From assembly GCF_011044995.1 (NCBI RefSeq), contig NZ_JAAKZW010000043.1:1-40546 (forward strand): DNA of 40,546 bases, read 5' to 3'. A model generated the notes under the pieces. The model ran no database searches. It was not told the DNA's origin and was given only the letters and a program-made list of their open reading frames with translations. The translations under genes were made by a program, and so were the position numbers. The first letter of the stretch is position 1, and each line of letters starts with the position of its first letter. Below are positions 24,776 through 32,076 of the stretch, in pieces. The stretch is from Streptomyces mesophilus. Its GTDB lineage: Bacteria; Actinomycetota; Actinomycetes; Streptomycetales; Streptomycetaceae.

Positions 24776-26665
24776 ATGCCCACTACACCTGCCGCCACCG
24801 AAGCCGCCACCGCCGATCCCCCCGAACGCTCCGCCGTACGCTCCCTGCTGAGACTGTGGCCGTATGTCCGGCCGGTCCGAACACGACTGTTCTCCGCGGC
24901 TTTTGTGGCGATCGTGGCGTCCTGTGTGGGGCTTGTCATCCCTCTCGTCCTGAAATGGATGGTGGACGGTCCGGTCGCCGACCGCGACCCGGGCGGGGTG
25001 TGGCTCGGCGCGCTGTATCTGCTGCTGCTCGGGCTCGTCGAGGCGGGGCTCTTCGGGCTGCGGCGCTGGCTGGTGGCGCGTCCGCTCGCGAACGTCGAGG
25101 CGTCGATGCGGGCGGATCTGTTCCGGCATCTGCAGCGGCTTCCGATCGCCTTCCACGACAAGTGGGCCTCGGGGCAGCTGCTTTCGCGCGGTACGACGGA
25201 TCTGATGCTGCTGCGGATGTTCCTCGCGTTCCCGCTGACGTTCCTGCTCGTCAACGGGGTGACGATCCTCGTCGGCATGATCATCCTGCTTGCGCAGGAG
25301 TGGACGCTCGGGCTCGTGCTGCTCGCCCCGGTGGTGCCGATGGTGATCGTCTGCTCGCTCTTCGAGCGGCGGTACGCGGCGGTGGCGCGGCGGGCGCAGG
25401 ACCAGGTGGGCGATCTGACCACGGTGGTCGAGGAGAGCGTGCTGGGCGTACGGATCATCAAGGGCTTCGGGCGGCACCGTTCGCAGGCCAGGGCCTTCGC
25501 CGATCTGGCGCGCACCCTGCGCGGCACCGAGCTGGGCAAGGCGCGGCTGCTCGCCGCGATCTGGGCCGTGATCGTGCTCCTTCCCGAGCTGACGATCGGG
25601 GCGGCTCTGGTGCTCGGCACGGTGCAGGTCGCTGACGGCGGGCTCTCGGCCGGGACGCTGGTGCTGTTCCTGTCGACCGCGCTCGCGCTGCGCTGGCCGG
25701 TGGAGTCGATCGGCTTTCTGCTCGCGATGAGCCAGGAGGCGGCGACGGCGACGGAGCGGTACTTCGAGGTGCTCGACGCGGAGCCGGAGTCCTCGGAGGT
25801 GGCCGCTTCGACCGGGGCCCCTGGTGCCGGACTCCGCTTCGAGGGCGTCGAGTTCAGGTATCCGGACGCGGCGCCCGATACGGCGCCCGCCCTGGACGGT
25901 ATCGATCTGCACATCCGCCCCGGCGAGACGATGGCGCTCGTCGGTGCGACCGGCAGCGGCAAGACCACGCTCACCGCGCTCGTACCGCGGCTGCACGAAC
26001 CGACCGGCGGGCGGATCACCCTGGACGGCGAGGACATCACCGCGATGCCGCGCGAGCGGCTGCGGGAACTGGTGGCCGTCGCCTTCGAGGAGCCGACGCT
26101 GTTCTCGGCGAGCGTCGGCGACAACGTCCTGATGGGCGCCGAGCACGCCACGGCCGACGATCTGCGCCGCGCATTGGCCGTCGCCCAGGCGGACTTCGTG
26201 CACCGGCTTCCGCACGGCGTGGACACTCAGGTCGGCGAGCAGGGCCTGAGCCTGTCCGGCGGCCAGCGCCAACGTCTCGCGCTGGCGCGGGCGGTGGTCG
26301 GCCGGCCCCGCTTCCTCGTCCTGGACGACCCGCTGTCCGCGCTCGATGTGCACACCGAGGCGCTGGTCGAGGCGGCGCTGCGTGAGGTGCTCGCCGAGAC
26401 GACCGCCCTGGTCGTCGCCCACCGCCCGTCGACCGTGCTGCTCGCGGACCGGGTGGCGCTCCTGTCCGGCGGGCGGATCACCGCGGTGGGCACCCATCAG
26501 GAACTGCTGCGGGACAGCGCGGAGTACGCGTGGCTGATGTCGGGGGACGAAGAGGCCCACGACACGGCGTACGACGAGGCCGACGAGGCGGCGTACGACG
26601 AGGCCGACGAGGCGGCGTACGCGGCCGGCCTCGACGACCTGACCTACGCGAAGGAGGACCGTTGA
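24776..26665 (+). CDS. ABC exporter half-transporter A (degenerate ATP site)
   Basis: A 629-residue half-transporter: six-helix membrane domain (about 30-320) and C-terminal ATPase. Walker A GATGSGKTT and signature LSLSGGQRQRL are intact. The Q-loop is VAFEEPTLF (Glu for Gln), and Walker B is VLDDPLSALD (Asp for the catalytic Glu), so this half supplies a degenerate site. Together with the next gene it fits a heterodimeric exporter. The acidic C-terminus carries two AYDEADEA copies from a 24-bp repeat. The ATG at 24776 has no SD; TAGGCT (24762-24767) may be a -10 box of a nearly leaderless transcript. Substrate unknown. Confidence 0.94.
   Translation: MPTTPAATEAATADPPERSAVRSLLRLWPYVRPVRTRLFSAAFVAIVASCVGLVIPLVLKWMVDGPVADRDPGGVWLGALYLLLLGLVEAGLFGLRRWLVARPLANVEASMRADLFRHLQRLPIAFHDKWASGQLLSRGTTDLMLLRMFLAFPLTFLLVNGVTILVGMIILLAQEWTLGLVLLAPVVPMVIVCSLFERRYAAVARRAQDQVGDLTTVVEESVLGVRIIKGFGRHRSQARAFADLARTLRGTELGKARLLAAIWAVIVLLPELTIGAALVLGTVQVADGGLSAGTLVLFLSTALALRWPVESIGFLLAMSQEAATATERYFEVLDAEPESSEVAASTGAPGAGLRFEGVEFRYPDAAPDTAPALDGIDLHIRPGETMALVGATGSGKTTLTALVPRLHEPTGGRITLDGEDITAMPRERLRELVAVAFEEPTLFSASVGDNVLMGAEHATADDLRRALAVAQADFVHRLPHGVDTQVGEQGLSLSGGQRQRLALARAVVGRPRFLVLDDPLSALDVHTEALVEAALREVLAETTALVVAHRPSTVLLADRVALLSGGRITAVGTHQELLRDSAEYAWLMSGDEEAHDTAYDEADEAAYDEADEAAYAAGLDDLTYAKEDR
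26567..26614 (+). repeat. Perfect 24-bp tandem repeat in exporter A
   Basis: The unit starting GCGTACGACGAGGCC occupies 26567-26590 and is repeated without change at 26591-26614, with a partial third copy after. It keeps the frame and encodes AYDEADEA twice in the acidic C-terminal tail. Confidence 0.85.
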
Positions 26666-28503
26666 CCACCACCGTGGACAAGCCGGCCGCTGCCGCCGCA
26701 CCGGCGGCGGACGACCCCTTCGCGCAGGACGCCCTGCCCGCGCCCGAAGGCGCGACGGGTGCGCTGCTGCGCTCGCTGCTCGCGCCGCTCAGGGGGCGGG
26801 TGGCGTTCACGGCCGTCCTGCTGCTGCTCCAGCAGGCGGCGGTGCAGGCGGGCCCGCTGCTCGTGGCCTTCGCCATCGACCGGGGCGTACCGGCACTGCG
26901 CCGGGGCGACCACGGCCCGCTGATCGCGATCGCCGCCGCGTACGCCGTGTGCTCGCTCGGCTCGGCGGCGCTGCAGTACGCCTTCATCCGCTCCTCGGCG
27001 CGGGTCAACCAGGACGTGCTGCTCGATCTGCGCGGCCGGATCTTCCGCCACGCGCAGGCCCTTTCGGTCGACTTCCACGAGCGCTACACGTCGGGCCGCC
27101 TGATCTCCCGCTCGACCACCGATGTGGAGTCCCTGCGCGAACTGCTCAGCGAGGGGTTGCAAGAACTCATCACGGTGATCCTGTCGTTCGTCTACATCGC
27201 GGCGATGCTGCTCTGGCTCGACCTGGGGCTCGGCGCTGTGGCGGTGGTGTCGTTCGTACCGCTGTATCTGCTCATCCGGCTCTACCAGCGGCGGGCGGGG
27301 CGGATCTTCCGCCGACGGTCGACGACGATCGCGGCGGTGATCGTGAAGTTCGCGGAGACGATGAACGGGATCCGGCCGGTCCGGGCCTTCCGCCGCGAGC
27401 AGGCCAACGACAACGAGTTCGCGGTCCTCAACCACCGCCATGAGCGCACCAACGGCGACGCCCTGCTCGAGATGGCGCGCTATGTGATCGGCTCCCGTCT
27501 GGTCGCCAACACGGCGGTCGCGGGCATCGTCCTGTGGGGCGCGTACCGGGTGGCGGGCGGCGGGCTCGCGCTCGGTGTCCTGGCGGCGTGCGTGCTGTAC
27601 CTGCGCCGCCTGTACGACCCGATCGACCGGCTCGGGATGTTCCTCAACTCCTACCAGTCGGCGGCCGCGTCCCTGGAGAAGATCGCCGGCCTGCTCGCCC
27701 AGACACCTTCGGTCCCCGAGCCCGCGAAGCCGCGGACGCTGCCGCCCCTCGAGTCCGAACACCCCGGCCGTACGGTCGCGTTCGAGGCGGTGTCCTTCCG
27801 CTACCGCACCGGCGGCGAGGTCCTTCCGCGCTTCGACCTCACGCTGCCCGCCGGGCAGACGGTCGCGGTGGTCGGCTCGACGGGCGCCGGCAAGTCCACG
27901 CTCGCGAAGCTGCTCGCCCGGTTCTACGACCCCTCGCAGGGGCAGGTCCTGCTCGACGGCGTCGACCTGCGCGAGTTGGCCGTCCCCGAGCTGCGCCGCG
28001 GGGTCGTGATGGTCACCCAGGAGGCCTTCCTGTTCTCCGGCACGATCGCCGAGAACATCGCGATCGGCCGCCCCGAGGCCACCCGCGAGGAGATCGAGCG
28101 GGCGGCGAAGGCCATCGGCGCGCACGAGTTCATCACGGCGCTGCCCGACGGCTACGACACGGATGTACGCAAGCGAGGCGGCCGGATCTCCGCTGGTCAG
28201 CGCCAACTGGTCGCGTTCGCACGGGCGTTGCTCGCGGACCCGGCGGTCCTGATCCTCGACGAGGCGACCAGCTCGCTCGACGTCCCGGGCGAGCGGGCCG
28301 TGCAGGAGGCGATGCGGACGGTGCTTCACGGCCGTACGGCGGTCGTGATCGCCCACCGGCTGTCCACCGTCGCGATCGCGGACCGGGTGCTCGTGATGGA
28401 ATCCGGCCGCGTGGTCGAGGACGGCCCGCCGGCCGAACTCATCGCGGGAACGGGCCGGTTCGCCGATCTGCACCGGGCCTGGCGGGACAGCCTCGTCGGC
28501 TGA
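26662..28503 (+). CDS. ABC exporter half-transporter B
   Basis: A 613-residue half-transporter: membrane domain (about 45-330) and ATPase with Walker A GSTGAGKST, Q-loop MVTQEAFLF, Walker B LILDEATSSLD with catalytic Glu, and H-loop IAHRLST. The signature is RISAGQRQL (SAGQ, not SGGQ). In a heterodimer with exporter A, its altered signature would face the degenerate Walker B of A, while the intact pair forms the active site. The start is TTG 26662, with AAGGAGG four bases upstream and a TTGA overlap with the upstream stop; a GTG at 26674 is an alternative. A strong terminator follows. Confidence 0.94.
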   Translation: MTTTVDKPAAAAAPAADDPFAQDALPAPEGATGALLRSLLAPLRGRVAFTAVLLLLQQAAVQAGPLLVAFAIDRGVPALRRGDHGPLIAIAAAYAVCSLGSAALQYAFIRSSARVNQDVLLDLRGRIFRHAQALSVDFHERYTSGRLISRSTTDVESLRELLSEGLQELITVILSFVYIAAMLLWLDLGLGAVAVVSFVPLYLLIRLYQRRAGRIFRRRSTTIAAVIVKFAETMNGIRPVRAFRREQANDNEFAVLNHRHERTNGDALLEMARYVIGSRLVANTAVAGIVLWGAYRVAGGGLALGVLAACVLYLRRLYDPIDRLGMFLNSYQSAAASLEKIAGLLAQTPSVPEPAKPRTLPPLESEHPGRTVAFEAVSFRYRTGGEVLPRFDLTLPAGQTVAVVGSTGAGKSTLAKLLARFYDPSQGQVLLDGVDLRELAVPELRRGVVMVTQEAFLFSGTIAENIAIGRPEATREEIERAAKAIGAHEFITALPDGYDTDVRKRGGRISAGQRQLVAFARALLADPAVLILDEATSSLDVPGERAVQEAMRTVLHGRTAVVIAHRLSTVAIADRVLVMESGRVVEDGPPAELIAGTGRFADLHRAWRDSLVG

Positions 28504-28525
28504 GCAAACGCTTCCCCCTGGGAAC

Positions 28526-28555
28526 GACGGCGGTACGCGGCTGCGTACCGCCGTC
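28526..28555 (+). terminator. Terminator after the ABC exporter pair
   Basis: GACGGCGGTACGC pairs perfectly with GCGTACCGCCGTC (13 bp) around a GGCT tetraloop, followed by TTCGC. It starts 22 bp after the TGA of exporter B. Confidence 0.88.
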
Positions 28556-28849
28556 TTCGCGCCCCCGCGCCGCACCTCCCGTACGCCTTCCGTATTCCGA
28601 ACAGCCGCCTCCGGACAACGAACCGTTTCCGGCCAACCTGTTGAGGCGCTCCTGACAACAAGTCAACGCGCCTGCCACTCTTCACCTCGATCGGCACACG
28701 ACGCCCCACGCGGCACTCGTGTACCGGTCACGGCACCCCCCACGCACGTCGCTCTCGAGTACCTCGCTCTGCTGTTCTGCCTGTTCTGACCGGCCGGCCA
28801 CCCCGCCGTCCGGTGGTCCGGCCGTGACCACGGCCCGCAGAAGGAGTCA
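28556..28849. other. Leader region of the metalloprotease gene
   Basis: With the preceding terminator this makes a gap of about 345 bp. I see a small dyad TGAC-AACAA-GTCA (28653-28665) and the strong SD AAGGAG at 28841-28846, but no convincing -35/-10 pair or small ORF. The long leader may hold the protease promoter. Confidence 0.5.
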
Positions 28850-30874
28850 GTGTTGAGACCCACCTCCCACACCACCCGTCGTCGCGCCTCCGCCGTCGGC
28901 GCCCTGCTCTCCGCCGCCGCCCTGCTCGCCGTCGGCCTCCAGGCCGGCACCGCGAGCGCCGACCCCACGGCCGCCCCCGTCGCCGGGCAGGCCGATCCGG
29001 GCGCGCTGCCCGCGAAGCTGTCGCCCGCCCAGCGCGCCGAGCTGCTGCGCGAGGCGAACGCGACCAAGGCCGAGACCGCCAAGGACCTCGGGCTCGGCGC
29101 CAAGGAGAAGCTGGTCGTCCGTGATGTCGTGCAGGACCGGGACGGCACCACGCACACCCGCTACGAGCGCACCTACGACGGACTGCCCGTCCTGGGCGGC
29201 GACTTGGTGGTCGCCGCGACGTCGGGCGAGACCGAAGGCGTCACCAAGGCGTCGAACGCGAAGCTGACCGGCGTGGACACCACCGCCGAGGTCGCCGCGT
29301 CCGCCGCCGAGGAGCAGGCGGTGGACGCCGCGCAGGCGGAGGGGTCGAAGAAGACCGCCGCCGAGCGGGCGCCGCGCAAGGTCGTGTGGATGGCGAAGGG
29401 CTCCCCCACCCTCGCGTACGAGACCGTGGTCGGCGGGCTGCAGCACGACGGGACGCCGAACGAGCTGCACGTCGTCACGGACGCGGCGAGCGGCGAGAAG
29501 CTGTACGAGTGGCAGGCCGTGCAGAACGAAGGCACGGGCAACACCCAGTACGGCGGCCAAGTCCCGCTCGGGACCTCGCAGTCGGGCAGCAGCTTCACCC
29601 TCAACGACGCGGCACGCGGCAGCCACAAGACGTACAACCTCAACCGCGGTACGTCCGGCACCGGCACCCTCTTCTCGGGCCCGGACGACGTCTGGGGCGA
29701 CGGCACCCCGCAGAACCTGGAGACCGCCGGCGCCGACGCGCACTACGGCGCCGCGCTGACCTGGGACTACTACAAGAACGTGCACGGCCGCAGCGGTATA
29801 CGCGGCGACGGCGTGGCCGCGTACTCGCGGGTGCACTACGGCAACGCCTACGTCAACGCGTTCTGGCAGGACAGCTGCTTCTGCATGACGTACGGCGACG
29901 GCACCGCCAACGCCAAGCCGCTCACCTCGATCGACGTGGCCGCGCACGAGATGACGCACGGCGTCACCTCCAACACCGCGGGCCTGGTCTACAGCGGGGA
30001 GTCCGGCGGGCTCAACGAGGCGACCAGCGACATCATGGCGGCGGCCGTGGAGTTCAACGCCAACAACGCCACGGACAAGGGCGACTACCTCGTCGGCGAG
30101 AAGATCGACATCCGGGGCAACGGGACGCCGCTGCGCTACATGGACAAGCCCAGCAAGGACGGCTCGTCCAAGGACGCCTGGTACTCGGGCATCGGCTCGA
30201 TCGACGTGCACTACTCCTCGGGTCCGGCCAACCACTTCTTCTACCTCCTGTCCGAGGGCAGCGGCGCGAAGACGGTGAACGGGGTCAGCTACGACTCGCC
30301 GACCTCCGACGGGCTTCCGGTCACCGGTATCGGCCGCGAGAAGGCCGCGCTGATCTGGTACAAGGCGCTGACCACCAAGTTCGGCTCGAACACGAACTAC
30401 GCGGGGGCGCGCACCGGCACGCTCGCGGTCGCGGGTGAGCTGTACGGGACGTCGAGCGCCGAGTACAAGGCGGTGCAGGACGCGTGGGCCGGGGTCAACG
30501 TGGGCGCCCGCTCCGGCGGCGGGGGCGGCGGCACCTCGTACGAGAACACGACGGTCGTGGCCATCCCGGACAACGGCGCGGCCGTGACCTCGTCGATCGC
30601 CGTGGACAAGACCGGCAACGCGCCGGCCGCCCTCCAGGTCGCCGTGAACATCACGCACACCTGGCGCGGTGACCTCGTGGTGGATCTGGTGGCGCCCGAC
30701 GGCACGGTCTACAACCTGAAGCCGTTCAGCTCCTCGGATTCGGCGGACAACGTCATCGCGACGTACAGCGTGAACGCCTCGTCCGAAGTCGCCGCCGGTA
30801 CCTGGAAGTTGCGGGTGCAGGACAAGGCGGCGCAGGACACGGGCAGGGTCAACAGCTGGAAGCTGACGTTCTAG
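28850..30874 (+). CDS. Secreted M4 (thermolysin-like) metalloprotease with P domain
   Basis: A 674-residue extracellular zinc protease. A Sec signal (to about residue 37, TASA) is followed by FTP and PepSY propeptide domains (about 55-190), the M4 catalytic domain (about 215-560), a Gly-rich linker and a C-terminal P (proprotein convertase) domain (about 565-674). Zinc ligands His366 and His370 are in HEMTH with Glu367; Glu390 is in NEATSD; His454 (DVHYSSG) fits the catalytic His. It should be self-activating by propeptide removal. GTG 28850 or TTG 28853 may start it; AAGGAG sits three or six bases upstream. Monocistronic with a terminator. Confidence 0.95.
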   Translation: MLRPTSHTTRRRASAVGALLSAAALLAVGLQAGTASADPTAAPVAGQADPGALPAKLSPAQRAELLREANATKAETAKDLGLGAKEKLVVRDVVQDRDGTTHTRYERTYDGLPVLGGDLVVAATSGETEGVTKASNAKLTGVDTTAEVAASAAEEQAVDAAQAEGSKKTAAERAPRKVVWMAKGSPTLAYETVVGGLQHDGTPNELHVVTDAASGEKLYEWQAVQNEGTGNTQYGGQVPLGTSQSGSSFTLNDAARGSHKTYNLNRGTSGTGTLFSGPDDVWGDGTPQNLETAGADAHYGAALTWDYYKNVHGRSGIRGDGVAAYSRVHYGNAYVNAFWQDSCFCMTYGDGTANAKPLTSIDVAAHEMTHGVTSNTAGLVYSGESGGLNEATSDIMAAAVEFNANNATDKGDYLVGEKIDIRGNGTPLRYMDKPSKDGSSKDAWYSGIGSIDVHYSSGPANHFFYLLSEGSGAKTVNGVSYDSPTSDGLPVTGIGREKAALIWYKALTTKFGSNTNYAGARTGTLAVAGELYGTSSAEYKAVQDAWAGVNVGARSGGGGGGTSYENTTVVAIPDNGAAVTSSIAVDKTGNAPAALQVAVNITHTWRGDLVVDLVAPDGTVYNLKPFSSSDSADNVIATYSVNASSEVAAGTWKLRVQDKAAQDTGRVNSWKLTF

Positions 30875-30918
30875 TCGCCGTTGCCGGCTGACGCACGAGT
30901 CGCCGTCACCGGCTGACG
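30873..30918 (+). repeat. Imperfect 21-bp direct repeat at the protease gene end
   Basis: AGTCGCCGTTGCCGGCTGACG (30873-30893) and AGTCGCCGTCACCGGCTGACG (30898-30918) differ at two bases. The first begins within the TAG stop codon, so the repeat abuts the gene end. Function unknown. Confidence 0.7.
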
Positions 30919-30951
30919 TTCCGGCCGCTGTCGGTGGCGGCCGGATCCGGG

Positions 30952-30984
30952 GCCCCGGGCACTCCTCTCACGGAGGCCCGGGGC
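30952..30984 (+). terminator. Terminator after the metalloprotease gene
   Basis: GCCCCGGGC (30952-30960) pairs with GCCCGGGGC (30976-30984) around 15 bases, followed by TTCGTGTGTG. It is 78 bp past the protease stop. Confidence 0.7.
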
Positions 30985-31063
30985 TTCGTGTGTGCGCCAA
31001 CTGTCGTACGCCTCACAGTGATCGCCCCGGGCGCATGATGCGCTCGTCGTGCACCATGCAGGG

Positions 31064-31843
31064 ATGACCTCCTCCGAGACCGCGACCGAGACCGCGACCT
31101 GGACCGAGACCCCTCTCACGCTCCCCGCCCACGTGACGGGCTATCCGGGCGTCGCCTTCGGCGGTTACGTCGCGGGTCTGCTCGCCGCGCGGACCGGTGC
31201 CAAGCAGGTGCGGGTGGACTTCCGGGCCGCGGTGCCCGTGGCGACCGGGATCGTGCTCGCGGACGGGCCGGGCGGCGGGGCGGAGATACGGGACCGTACG
31301 GGTGCGGTCCTGGCGGCGGCGGCCCCCGCCGAGCTCACTCTCGAGGCGCCCGAGCCGCCCTCGTGGGCCGAGGCGGAGGAGGGCGCCGCGCGACAGCTCC
31401 GCTCGCTGCGCCGCAACCCTCCCCCGATCGCCGACTGCTACGGCTGCGGCCCGGATGTCGCATCCGGCCGGGGCCTCAAGCTGCTGCCGGGACGCGTCGA
31501 GGGCCGCCCCGAGGTGCTCGCCGGCGCCTGGGTGCCGGAGCCGGAACTGGCGGGCCCCGACGGCACGCTCCCGCCCGAGATCGTCTGGGCCGCGCTCGAC
31601 TGCCCCGGCGGCTGGACCGGGATACGGATCGGGCGGATGCCGGAGGGCGGCGTGACGGCACGTCTCACGGGCACGCAACTGCTTCCCGTACGCGCGGGAG
31701 AGCGCCATATCTCGTACGCCTGGCTGCTGCACCGCGAAGGCCGCAAGACGACCGTGGGCGTGGCGCTCACGACGGCGGAGGGTGAACTGTGCGCGCTGGG
31801 CGAGGCGTTGTGGATCACGCCGAAGGAGCCGGTGACCGGCTGA
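31064..31843 (+). CDS. Hotdog-fold (PaaI/thioesterase-like) protein
   Basis: A 259-residue cytosolic protein. The Cys-rich loop CYGCGPDVASGRGLKL at about residues 126-141 matches the C-x-x-CG-x-x-N-x-x-GLGL motif of hotdog-fold thioesterase-like proteins. Duplicated hotdog-like halves are possible, given the length, which is about twice a single domain. Substrate and activity are unknown. ATG 31064 is preferred, but GTG 31049 is in frame and neither has a good SD. It stands alone between terminators, upstream of the glgP stop on the other strand. Confidence 0.75.
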   Translation: MTSSETATETATWTETPLTLPAHVTGYPGVAFGGYVAGLLAARTGAKQVRVDFRAAVPVATGIVLADGPGGGAEIRDRTGAVLAAAAPAELTLEAPEPPSWAEAEEGAARQLRSLRRNPPPIADCYGCGPDVASGRGLKLLPGRVEGRPEVLAGAWVPEPELAGPDGTLPPEIVWAALDCPGGWTGIRIGRMPEGGVTARLTGTQLLPVRAGERHISYAWLLHREGRKTTVGVALTTAEGELCALGEALWITPKEPVTG

Positions 31844-31869
31844 GGGTGCACACGGCACCCATGTGCACC
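31844..31869 (+). terminator. Possible alternative hairpins after the hotdog gene
   Basis: GGGTGC/GCACCC (31844-31860) and GGTGCAC/GTGCACC (31845-31869) are overlapping, mutually exclusive stems directly after the TGA. They may end the transcript weakly; the stronger stem lies at 32007. Confidence 0.4.
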
Positions 31870-32006
31870 GGGTAGCGGACGCGGCGCGTCGGGCAACGGA
31901 CGAAATCCGGCCAACCAGCGGCCAGGCGTACTGGCATGGACCCGTCACCGCTGTCACGCTGCCAATCGCGCGCAGCAGCCAAGCACCCGCAGCGTCGCAC
32001 TTCCCC

Positions 32007-32041
32007 GAAGCCCGGGCGGTCCCCCATGCCGCCCGGGCTTC
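32007..32041. terminator. Bidirectional terminator near the glgP end
   Basis: GAAGCCCGGGCGG pairs perfectly with CCGCCCGGGCTTC (13 bp) around the loop TCCCCCATG. It is 36 bp past the glgP stop on the minus strand and 164 bp past the hotdog gene stop on the plus strand. Confidence 0.8.
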
Positions 32042-32076
32042 ATCGAACGGTCACCGGCGAACGCCGCCGCCCGGAC

